Source: Bacilli bacterium (lineage in GTDB: Bacteria; Bacillota_I; Bacilli_A; RF39; UBA660). From it: a stretch of 9,385 nt of DNA. Where the stretch lies: NCBI GenBank assembly GCA_024693165.1, contig JAILLM010000083.1, positions 1 through 9,385 on the forward strand. The letters run 5' to 3'. Position 1 is the first letter of the stretch. Each line of letters begins with the position of its first letter. Below are positions 1-5,722 of the stretch, piece by piece. The notes below the pieces were generated by a model, which was not told the DNA's origin, did no database searches, and saw only the letters and a list, made by a program, of their open reading frames with translations. The position numbers were made by a program, and so were the translations under genes.

Positions 1-342
1 GATTTCTATAATCATTTAGAAGATATTAAGAATACTAATATTCAAGCATATGAATTAGATATAGAAATTAATAAAGCTATTGAAACTTTAAGAGTAATTG
101 ATACTGATTATAAAAAATTGAGCGAAAAGAAAGAATTTAAAGATGTATTAAGAAAGTTTGAGGAATCAGATACAAAAATTACTGCAGCTAAATCTTTCTT
201 TAATAAAAATAATGAATGTTTAATGAACTATACTAAAAAAATAGTTCCTAAATTAATTGCTAAAGTAAACAAAATAAAAATTCAACCATCATTTGAAACA
301 GTTGAATTGTTTAGTGAAGATATGAAAGTCATTGATGAATAA
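1..342 (+). CDS. LemA-like protein, C-terminal part (5' end outside window)
   Basis: The frame is open from base 1 to the TAA at 340-342, giving 113 residues of the C-terminal end. The TTG at 118 is an in-frame internal codon and not a convincing start, because the reading frame continues upstream with the same helical, charged character. The segment from about residue 24 to 100 follows the end of the LemA family: a helix ending near a Lys-Glu-Phe (44-46), a second helix with Lys-Ile-Thr-Ala-Ala-Lys (59-64), then Phe-Phe-Asn and a later Asn-Tyr, and a Pro-Lys-Leu-Ile-Ala-Lys stretch (83-88) leading to Pro-Ser-Phe-Glu (96-99). LemA proteins usually have one N-terminal membrane helix and a coiled-coil helical bundle; the membrane helix would lie outside the window. 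The precise role of the family is not settled. It could also be another coiled-coil protein, as identity to LemA is weak by eye. Confidence 0.6.
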   Translation, partial: DFYNHLEDIKNTNIQAYELDIEINKAIETLRVIDTDYKKLSEKKEFKDVLRKFEESDTKITAAKSFFNKNNECLMNYTKKIVPKLIAKVNKIKIQPSFETVELFSEDMKVIDE

Positions 343-356
343 TCAATGATTTTTTT
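329..356 (+). terminator. Intrinsic terminator of the LemA-like gene
   Basis: An 8-bp perfect stem pairs 329-336 with 342-349 around a 5-base loop and is followed by seven T (350-356). The stop codon TAA (340-342) lies in the loop and first stem base, and the left arm encodes the last residues of the protein. The convergent ung gene stops at 355, so the hairpin may also stop ung transcripts. On that strand, however, the hairpin is followed by CTTTC rather than a real T run, so termination there would be weaker. Confidence 0.8.
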
Positions 357-1005
357 ACCATTCAATTTTATCTATATTATTCTTTTTCAAAAACTCATTA
401 GTCTTAGAAAATGGTTTACTTCCAAAAAAACCAGTTCTTGCACTAAATGGAGATGGATGGGGAGATTCAATTATTAAATGTTTATCATTTGTAATTAAGT
501 CTCTTTTTGTTTTAGCAAAATTACCCCAAAGGATAAAAACAACGGGTATATCCTTTTCATTTACTTTCTTAATTATTTCATCAGTAAATTTATCCCATCC
601 AAGTTTTGCATGTGAACCAGGTGTATCTTTAATAACTGTTAAAGTTGAATTAAGAAGTAAAACTCCTTGATTTGACCAATCGGTTAAATCTCCGGATAAA
701 CGAGTTATTCCTAAATCTTCAAATAGTTCTTTATAAATATTCTTAAGTGATGGGGGTAATTTAATTCCATCATTAACTGAAAATGATAATCCCATCGCTT
801 CACCTTCACCATGGTATGGGTCTTGCCCAACAATTACTACTTTTGTATCTTTATATGAAGTAAGCTTTAAAGCATTAAAAAGATTTTCTTTTGAAGGATA
901 TATTGTTTTTGAATTATATTCTTCATTTACTTTATTCATTAGATTATTAAAATAATCTGAATTAATTATATCTGAAAGGATTAAATCCCAATCATTACCA
1001 ATCAT
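355..1005 (-). CDS. ung: Uracil-DNA glycosylase (family 1, Ung)
   Basis: Removes uracil from DNA, formed by cytosine deamination or dUTP incorporation, as the first step of base excision repair in the cytoplasm. The 216-residue protein has the usual length and all family-1 motifs: GQDPYH at 60-65 with the water-activating Asp62, the uracil-stacking Phe75, LLLNSTLT at 117-124 with Asn119 contacting uracil, and HPSPFS at 183-188 with catalytic His183. These match E. coli D64, F77, N123 and H187. The ATG at 1005 is preceded by AGGTGAT (1009-1015) with a 3-base gap. The gene lies 35 bp behind rlmH but beyond the rlmH terminator, and has its own extended -10 box, so it is probably transcribed alone with a leader of only about 10 bases. 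It stops with TAA and converges on the LemA-like gene with 12 bp between stop codons. Confidence 0.98.
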   Translation of the reverse strand: MIGNDWDLILSDIINSDYFNNLMNKVNEEYNSKTIYPSKENLFNALKLTSYKDTKVVIVGQDPYHGEGEAMGLSFSVNDGIKLPPSLKNIYKELFEDLGITRLSGDLTDWSNQGVLLLNSTLTVIKDTPGSHAKLGWDKFTDEIIKKVNEKDIPVVFILWGNFAKTKRDLITNDKHLIIESPHPSPFSARTGFFGSKPFSKTNEFLKKNNIDKIEW

Positions 1006-1021
1006 ACAATCACCTTTACTT

Positions 1022-1030
1022 ATTATATCA
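1022..1030 (-). promoter_or_regulatory. Predicted ung promoter, extended -10 box
   Basis: The minus strand reads TGATATAAT, a perfect extended -10 element (TG-N-TATAAT). I see no good -35 hexamer at 16-18 bp; that region is filled by the rlmH terminator hairpin. The -10 hexamer ends 16 bases before the ung ATG, so transcription would start near 1014-1016, right at the AGGTGAT ribosome site. The same nine bases precede rplI and xfp, which raises confidence. Confidence 0.6.
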
Positions 1031-1057
1031 AAAAAGTTACCTATTTATGGTAACTTT
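1030..1057 (-). terminator. Intrinsic terminator of the rplI-dnaB-M23-walJ-rlmH operon
   Basis: On the minus strand a perfect 9-bp stem (1049-1057 with 1033-1041) closes a 7-base loop and is followed by T residues down to 1030. The stop codon TAG of rlmH (1041-1043) lies at the loop/stem boundary. The upstream arm encodes the conserved Ser-Tyr-His end of RlmH, so the downstream arm must complement a protein-constrained sequence. Confidence 0.88.
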
Positions 1058-1475
1058 CATTATTTAAAATCTTAAATGATCTATATATTTGTTCTAAAAG
1101 TAAACATCTAAATACACCATGTGGATAAGTATTTCTTCCAAAGGATAATCTAAAGTTAGATTTTTCTAATACTCTTTTATCTATTCCATCAGATCCACCA
1201 ATAATAAATGTTATAGATGGATAATTGATAAATGTTTTATCAATTAATTCTGAAAGTTCAACTGAAGAAAGATTCTTTCCACCAATTTCCATAGTAACAA
1301 CATAATCTTTATTATTAAGTAACTTTAGAATTAAATCGCCTTCAGCCTTAATATTTGAATCTTTAAGTTCAGTTATTACTACTTTATGATATTTAGTAAG
1401 TCTCGTTAAATAGTCATCAGCCATTTGAACTAAATATTTATCTTTTAATTTACCTACACAAATAATATTAATCAT
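1041..1475 (-). CDS. rlmH: RlmH, 23S rRNA pseudouridine-1915 N3-methyltransferase
   Basis: SAM-dependent SPOUT-fold methyltransferase that methylates pseudouridine 1915 in helix 69 of 23S rRNA on assembled 70S ribosomes; the family acts as a dimer. Visible signatures are the SAM-loop sequence IIGGSDGID (91-99) and the very conserved C-terminal helix and tail HGVFRCLLLEQIYRSF...SYHK (119-144), where Tyr-His-Lys belongs to the active-site region. At 144 residues it is about 12-15 shorter than usual (155-159). The loss maps to the loop between about residues 38 and 48, while catalytic parts are intact. The ATG shares one base with the walJ stop (TAATG), so translation is probably coupled; only a weak GAG lies upstream. 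It is the last gene of its operon. In staphylococci this gene (orfX) carries the SCCmec attachment site near its 3' end; no such cassette is present here. Confidence 0.96.
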   Translation of the reverse strand: MINIICVGKLKDKYLVQMADDYLTRLTKYHKVVITELKDSNIKAEGDLILKLLNNKDYVVTMEIGGKNLSSVELSELIDKTFINYPSITFIIGGSDGIDKRVLEKSNFRLSFGRNTYPHGVFRCLLLEQIYRSFKILNNESYHK

Positions 1476-2230
1476 TATAATTCTACTCTTTCTCTTTGTT
1501 TTGCAATAACAAAGTTGTTAAATTCAACATCATTTTCTTTTAATGTCGCTTTTACATCTCTTAATGCTATTTCAGGATCATTATTTTCCTTTGATAAATG
1601 TGCAAGTGCTATTTTTTTCGTGTCAGGGCCAATAATTTTAGTTAAATAAAATCCTGTTTGTCCATTTGATAAATGTCCTTTATCAGATAAAATTCTTGTT
1701 TTTAACCATTGAGGATATCTACCATGCATTAAAAGTTCTACATCATGATTTGCTTCAAAAACATATTTGTTTTTATTATATAGTTTTTTAAATAGTCTTT
1801 GATTTATATAACCAGTATCAGTTATATAAACAAACGATTCTTCACCATCATAAATAATATAACCACGTGAAGCTGGTGCATCATGACTAGTATGAAACAT
1901 TTCAATTAATGTATCATCAAATTTATAATCTTTAAATTCTAATACTAAATTATCATAGTCTTTAACATAATCTATTTCATTTAGCATTTCTTCATCAACA
2001 TATAATTCAGGATGATTTTTATTTAAGAATACCTTAAGAGCAGATGTATGATCAGAATGAGTATGAGTAATTAAAATCATATCTATTTCACTTGGATCTA
2101 CATCTATCTCTTCAAGTCTTTCTTTAATATATTTATAATTCATTCCTGCATCAATAAGTACCTTTTTATTCTTAGTTTGTATAAATACCGAATTCCCTTC
2201 AGACCCACTTGCTAAGATATGTACTAACAT
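1475..2230 (-). CDS. walJ: WalJ/YycJ-like metallo-beta-lactamase-fold hydrolase
   Basis: Cytoplasmic MBL-fold protein of the YycJ/WalJ/VicX family, 251 residues from the chosen start. Signatures in order: LASGSEGNS (6-14), the metal motif THTHSDH (55-61), SHDA with His116, TDTGY with Asp138, EANHD (159-163), GHLSN (185-189) and LAHLSKENN (209-217, His211). The di-metal site therefore looks complete. The family is usually encoded with the WalRK wall-stress system, and members have been linked to DNA exonuclease activity and mutation avoidance; the physiological substrate is not firmly known. A start at 2248 is possible, but the ATG at 2228-2230 has a clear AAGGTGG seven bases upstream and begins exactly at the family's usual N-terminus (MLVHILASGS). 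It overlaps the end of the M23 peptidase gene by 7 bp, which suggests translational coupling. No walR or walK is in the window. Confidence 0.93.
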   Translation of the reverse strand: MLVHILASGSEGNSVFIQTKNKKVLIDAGMNYKYIKERLEEIDVDPSEIDMILITHTHSDHTSALKVFLNKNHPELYVDEEMLNEIDYVKDYDNLVLEFKDYKFDDTLIEMFHTSHDAPASRGYIIYDGEESFVYITDTGYINQRLFKKLYNKNKYVFEANHDVELLMHGRYPQWLKTRILSDKGHLSNGQTGFYLTKIIGPDTKKIALAHLSKENNDPEIALRDVKATLKENDVEFNNFVIAKQRERVEL

Positions 2231-3753
2231 CTGAATGCCACCTTGCATGGATTTAATCTAGTTCCTGAAGGGTTTTCAATTTGCCAGTGTAAGTGTGTAC
2301 CTGTTGAAGATCCACTACTTCCCATATAACCAATAACTTGTCCTTGAGAAACTGTTTGACCCTCTTTAACTGGAACTGAATTTGTTAAATGGGCATATGT
2401 TATTTTATAACCATTAGACATTAAAACTACTACATGGTTACCATAAGTTCCGCCACATGAGTTATTTAATGATCCTCTATTAGCACAACCATTAACTACT
2501 TCAACAACTGTACCTGGGGTAGATGAGTAAATTGGAGAACCCATACCACAACCAGAGATATCTATAGCTTCATGCATTTTACCCCAGCGCCATTCATATC
2601 TAGATGTAATCTTAAATGGTGTCACTGTAGGCCAGAAGAAATCAACATTTCCTAATTCATTATTATAATGATAATTTCCAGGATTATAACCTTTAGTTCC
2701 TCTAGTAATTACTTCATCAATTGCTGGTGTAATTACTTCTTTATTAGAGATTACTAGGCTTTGAATATCTCCATTTATATATACAATCTCTTGTGTAATC
2801 TTTGTTCTACCATTTTGACCTTGAGTTGTTACTTCTTTAGAACCTACATATCTATTATCATCATCAACATATTTTGTACTATAAGCAATATCTACAGTTT
2901 CAACTACTCTTTTACCATATGTAACTGATACGACTGGATTAATTAATCCTACGTTAATATCTTGTCCAGCTCTTAATAATGAATCACTCTTAATATTTGG
3001 GTTAGCAATTAATAATTCTTTAATATTTAAGTTATTATTATTTGCAATTGATTCAAGGTTATCATTTTCTTGAACTTGAACACTCTTTTGTTTATCTGTA
3101 GTTCCATATAATAAATACATTGTTAATTCATCAACATCAGTGAATATTTTTTCTTCTGAAGAAACATAATCTTTCTTAATTGTTATTGATTCAGCTAGAT
3201 AAACTGAAGTTAAAATCTCACCTTCATCTACAATTTCACTTTGTGTTTTAGATTCATATGCATTTAAACTATCTTCACCAATAAATGCAACCGCAGTATT
3301 ATATAAAGCTTTTTTAATTAAGTCTTTATCTAATGTATATATATGCAATTGTTTTTTATTATTATTTTTTTCTAAAATTGTTGGAGAAGAATTATCATTA
3401 TAATTTATTGTTATATTATATCCTTCAATAGTAAAAGGTTCTTTTTCTTTTACTTCATCATAAATCTTATCTTCTGAAACAATATCATGATTATATGTAT
3501 ATACTTTATTTATACTTAAACCATTTGGTGGATAAACTTTTTCTACACCATATGATTCTTTAATCATAGTTTGTTCATTATCTATCATATCAAGCAATGT
3601 TTTCTTAGAAGAAATTAAACCTATCTTTTCTCCGTTTAAATATACTTGGTATGCTTCGCTAGGATCTCCTAATTCGCGTTTATCCATTCCTATAAAAAAT
3701 ACTAAAATAACTAATATTCCTGTAAATAGAAAACTAATTATTTTATCTTTCAT
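2224..3753 (-). CDS. Membrane-anchored LysM-G5-M23 peptidase (peptidoglycan hydrolase)
   Basis: Predicted extracytoplasmic zinc endopeptidase that cleaves peptide bridges of peptidoglycan. The 509 residues contain an N-terminal hydrophobic segment (about 5-22) with Lys residues before it, acting as a membrane anchor or uncleaved signal; a long region without a named domain (23-220); a LysM-like wall-binding repeat (about 224-268); a G5-like domain (about 272-353); and a C-terminal M23/LytM domain (about 375-505). The M23 zinc ligands are present: His394 and Asp398 in HEAID and His489 in HLH, plus the catalytic His455 (YAHL) and His487, so it should be active. Five cysteines (402, 423, 433, 503, 509) in the exported catalytic domain are unusual and might form disulfides. 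The ATG has AGGTGAT (3757-3763) three bases upstream and lies 8 bp after dnaB. The gene ends in TAG overlapping walJ. The substrate bond is not predictable from the sequence. Confidence 0.93.
   Translation of the reverse strand: MKDKIISFLFTGILVILVFFIGMDKRELGDPSEAYQVYLNGEKIGLISSKKTLLDMIDNEQTMIKESYGVEKVYPPNGLSINKVYTYNHDIVSEDKIYDEVKEKEPFTIEGYNITINYNDNSSPTILEKNNNKKQLHIYTLDKDLIKKALYNTAVAFIGEDSLNAYESKTQSEIVDEGEILTSVYLAESITIKKDYVSSEEKIFTDVDELTMYLLYGTTDKQKSVQVQENDNLESIANNNNLNIKELLIANPNIKSDSLLRAGQDINVGLINPVVSVTYGKRVVETVDIAYSTKYVDDDNRYVGSKEVTTQGQNGRTKITQEIVYINGDIQSLVISNKEVITPAIDEVITRGTKGYNPGNYHYNNELGNVDFFWPTVTPFKITSRYEWRWGKMHEAIDISGCGMGSPIYSSTPGTVVEVVNGCANRGSLNNSCGGTYGNHVVVLMSNGYKITYAHLTNSVPVKEGQTVSQGQVIGYMGSSGSSTGTHLHWQIENPSGTRLNPCKVAFRC
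2238..2244 (-). promoter_or_regulatory. Ribosome binding site deciding the walJ start
   Basis: The minus strand reads AAGGTGG, seven bases before the ATG at 2228-2230. The upstream in-frame ATG at 2246-2248 has no comparable site, only GGAACTAG about 8 bases away. The site lies inside the coding end of the M23 peptidase gene. Confidence 0.75.
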
Positions 3754-3761
3754 AATATCAC

Positions 3762-5123
3762 CTAATTCTCTTCTTCTGCTTTATCAACATAATTACGGAA
3801 TAAACTAATATTACGTTCAAATACTAATTTGATAGTCTTTGTATTACCATTTCTGTGTTTTGCTACGATTAATTCTGAAAGAGAAACATTACTTTCTTCT
3901 TGTTCTCCTTTTTTAGTATAGTAGTCATCTCTATATAAGAATGATACTATATCAGCATCTTGTTCAATTGAACCAGATTCTCTTAAGTCTGATAACATTG
4001 GACGTTTGTCTTCTCTTGACTCAACTTGACGTGATAATTGGGCAAGAGCAATTACCGGAACTTCAAGTTCCATTGCCATTGTTTTAAGACTTCTTGAAAT
4101 ATCTGATACTTCTTGTTGTCTGTTTGAACCATATCCAGATCCACCAGAAATTAATTGTAAGTAGTCGATAATTACTAGTCCTAAATTATGTTGTTCGGCA
4201 AGTCTTCTACATTTAGCTCTAATTTCACTAATTGTGATATTAGTAGCATCTTCAAAATAAATAGGAGCATCACTTAAAGTTGAAGCAGCTTCATTAAGCT
4301 TCTTCCAGTCTTCATTAGTTAACTGACCAGTTGCAATTCTTCTTGCTTCGATTGCACCTTCTGCTGCAAACATACGATTCATTAATTGGTCAGCACCCAT
4401 TTCCAAGTTGAATAATCCTACACTTTTACCACTTGAGATAGCAGCATGTACTGCTAAGTTAAGTGCAAAGGCAGTTTTACCCATAGCTGGACGAGCTGCA
4501 ATAATAATAAATTGATTTGGTTGTAATCCACCAGTTAATTTATCAAAATCACTAAATCCTGTTGCAAGACCAGTAACATCTGATCCATTTTTTGATAAAT
4601 ATTCTAGTTTCTTTAATGCATCTTTAACTACTTCAGAAGAAATTTTAAAATCTCCTGCTTTTCTTTGCTTAGTAATCGCAAAAATTTGTTTTTCTGCACT
4701 ATCAATAGCATCACCAGTAGCTGTATCTTCTTCTCTGGCAACTTGTTCAATTTTTTCACATGCATGAATTAGATTTCTTCTTAAAGCTTTATCTTTAACA
4801 ATATCAATATATTCATCAATGTTAGATGCAGATACAACTGATTGAATAACATCAGTTAAATAATCAACACCACCAATTTCTGAGATTGGTTTATATTTTT
4901 CGATTTCATTTTTTAATGTTAAAGCATCAATGGCTTTATTTTCTTTTTGTAAATCAACGACTGCTTGAAAAATAACTGCATTCTTATCGTCATAAAACAT
5001 ATCTTTAGTTAAAGAATTACTTACTTTTTCCAAAGCTTGTTTAGACATTATTGCACAACCTAAAACATTTTTTTCAGCTTCTAAATTCTTTGGTTCTCCT
5101 TTTACTTCATTAATTTTTGCCAT
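3762..5123 (-). CDS. dnaB: Replicative DNA helicase DnaB (DnaC in Bacillus naming)
   Basis: Hexameric RecA-fold helicase that unwinds DNA at the replication fork and contacts primase. The 453-residue protein has the normal length. It shows the N-terminal primase-interacting domain (about 10-110), a linker helix region (about 115-180), and the ATPase core: Walker A ARPAMGKT (210-217, Lys216), catalytic Glu241 in FNLEM, Walker B IIDYLQL with Asp320, AQLSRQVESR (361-370) including the sensor Gln362, DLRESGSIEQDAD (379-391), and KHRNG (422-426) with Arg424 as the likely arginine finger. No intein is present. The ATG follows the rplI stop by 10 bp, and the stop itself is part of the ribosome site (TAGGGGG, six-base gap), so the two are probably translated together. 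The rplI-dnaB pairing is widely conserved in Firmicutes. Confidence 0.98.
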   Translation of the reverse strand: MAKINEVKGEPKNLEAEKNVLGCAIMSKQALEKVSNSLTKDMFYDDKNAVIFQAVVDLQKENKAIDALTLKNEIEKYKPISEIGGVDYLTDVIQSVVSASNIDEYIDIVKDKALRRNLIHACEKIEQVAREEDTATGDAIDSAEKQIFAITKQRKAGDFKISSEVVKDALKKLEYLSKNGSDVTGLATGFSDFDKLTGGLQPNQFIIIAARPAMGKTAFALNLAVHAAISSGKSVGLFNLEMGADQLMNRMFAAEGAIEARRIATGQLTNEDWKKLNEAASTLSDAPIYFEDATNITISEIRAKCRRLAEQHNLGLVIIDYLQLISGGSGYGSNRQQEVSDISRSLKTMAMELEVPVIALAQLSRQVESREDKRPMLSDLRESGSIEQDADIVSFLYRDDYYTKKGEQEESNVSLSELIVAKHRNGNTKTIKLVFERNISLFRNYVDKAEEEN

Positions 5124-5133
5124 ATATATCCCC

Positions 5134-5571
5134 CTAAATGACGTTAATGTTTACTTTTGCTACAACTCCTTTATATAAATTGATTTTTGCAACATGTGTT
5201 CCAAGTGTATCAATTTGATGATCACAATCAATTTTCTTCTTATCTACATCAAAACCTTTTTTCTTTAGTTCATCTGCAATTTGTTTAGTTGAAATTGATC
5301 CAAACATTTTTCCGTCTTTACCTGTTTTAGCATTAAATTTTATAGTTAATTTTTCTAAGTCTTCTTTAACTTTAGTAAAACTTTCAACAGTTGCTTTTTC
5401 ATCCTTTTCTCTTTTTTTCATAGTCAAATCATATTTATTTTTGTTTGTACTATTGTAAGGAATAGCAAGTCCTGTTTTGATTAAGAAATTATTTGCATAT
5501 CCATCAGATACATCAATAATTTCATCCTTTTTACCTTGTTTTTTAACATCTTTTAGTAAAATTACTTTCAT
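5134..5571 (-). CDS. rplI: Large ribosomal subunit protein bL9
   Basis: bL9 binds 23S rRNA through its N-terminal domain and reaches over the subunit surface through a long helix; it helps keep the reading frame. The 145 residues have the two-domain family form: an N-terminal RNA-binding domain (1-52) with the L9 signature (G13, V21, G24-Y25, N28-F29-L30, G34), a charged connecting helix (about 45-75) and a C-terminal domain (about 76-145) with GKMFGSIS (87-94). An in-frame GTG at 5578-5580 would add three residues but lies inside the ribosome site; the ATG at 5569-5571 gives the usual MKVILLKDV start and a proper AGGTGAT four bases upstream. It is the first gene of a five-gene operon with dnaB, the M23 peptidase, walJ and rlmH. 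Confidence 0.98.
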   Translation of the reverse strand: MKVILLKDVKKQGKKDEIIDVSDGYANNFLIKTGLAIPYNSTNKNKYDLTMKKREKDEKATVESFTKVKEDLEKLTIKFNAKTGKDGKMFGSISTKQIADELKKKGFDVDKKKIDCDHQIDTLGTHVAKINLYKGVVAKVNINVI

Positions 5572-5575
5572 TTTA

Positions 5576-5582
5576 ATCACCT
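5576..5582 (-). promoter_or_regulatory. Ribosome binding site deciding the rplI start
   Basis: AGGTGAT on the minus strand, four bases before the ATG at 5569-5571. It contains the alternative GTG (5578-5580), which rules that codon out as the natural start. Confidence 0.85.
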
Positions 5583-5596
5583 ACCAGTTCATAATC

Positions 5597-5605
5597 ATTA
5601 TATCA
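5597..5605 (-). promoter_or_regulatory. Predicted promoter of the rplI-dnaB-M23-walJ-rlmH operon
   Basis: The minus strand reads TGATATAAT, a perfect extended -10 box ending 25 bases before the rplI ATG; transcription should start near 5589-5590, giving an untranslated leader of about 18 bases. No convincing -35 hexamer is seen at 16-18 bp (ATGCAA or AATGCA). The box overlaps the edge of a 19-bp palindrome. It lies in the roughly 145-bp gap after the xfp terminator, the largest gap in the window, as expected for a main promoter. Confidence 0.7.
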
Positions 5606-5620
5606 AAGGTATCCTTTGAT
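5602..5620. promoter_or_regulatory. Perfect 19-bp palindrome, candidate operator over the rplI promoter
   Basis: ATCAAAGGTATCCTTTGAT consists of two perfect 8-base arms around a 3-base centre. It fills the spacer just upstream of, and overlapping by one base, the predicted -10 hexamer, and it includes the TG of the extended -10. Because it ends upstream of the predicted transcript start and has no T run on either side, it is better read as a DNA-level protein site than as a terminator or RNA hairpin. The regulator is unknown. Confidence 0.5.
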
Positions 5621-5669
5621 TGCATTAACTATACCATAAAAATATTCTATATATATCGAAAATGCTAAA

Positions 5670-5701
5670 TTTGTTGAAAACTCTATTTATTTTGTTGAAA
5701 A
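5670..5701. repeat. Two direct copies of an 11-bp sequence, 21 bp apart
   Basis: TTTGTTGAAAA occurs at 5670-5680 and again at 5691-5701, start to start 21 bp, or two helical turns. Both lie upstream of the rplI promoter. The second copy overlaps the T-tract of the xfp terminator, so its A run may be explained by that alone. Function unknown. Confidence 0.45.
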
Positions 5702-5722
5702 AAGAGACTTTTTCAAGTCTCT
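5698..5722 (-). terminator. Intrinsic terminator of xfp
   Basis: On the minus strand an 8-bp perfect stem (5715-5722 with 5703-5710) closes a 4-base loop GAAA, an especially stable tetraloop type, and is followed by five T (5702-5698). The TAG stop of xfp (5721-5723) forms the base of the stem. Confidence 0.88.

Noticed and set aside
118..342. TTG-started 74-residue gene on the plus strand
   Set aside because: The same frame is open back to base 1 with matching LemA-like content, so 118 is inside a longer truncated gene.
1036..1062. SCCmec-type attachment site at the rlmH 3' end
   Set aside because: The resemblance is explained by the conserved Tyr-His-Lys codons; there is no flanking repeat, recombinase or cassette in the window.
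3957..3965. Internal promoter in dnaB (TGATATAGT on the minus strand)
   Set aside because: Differs from the shared box by one base, lies within coding sequence over 200 bp from the next gene, and has no supporting -35.
5602..5620. Palindrome as an intrinsic terminator or riboswitch hairpin
   Set aside because: No T run follows on either strand, and it lies upstream of the predicted transcript start.
5477..5668. 63-residue plus-strand ORF
   Set aside because: Antisense to rplI and its promoter, no ribosome site or recognisable domain.
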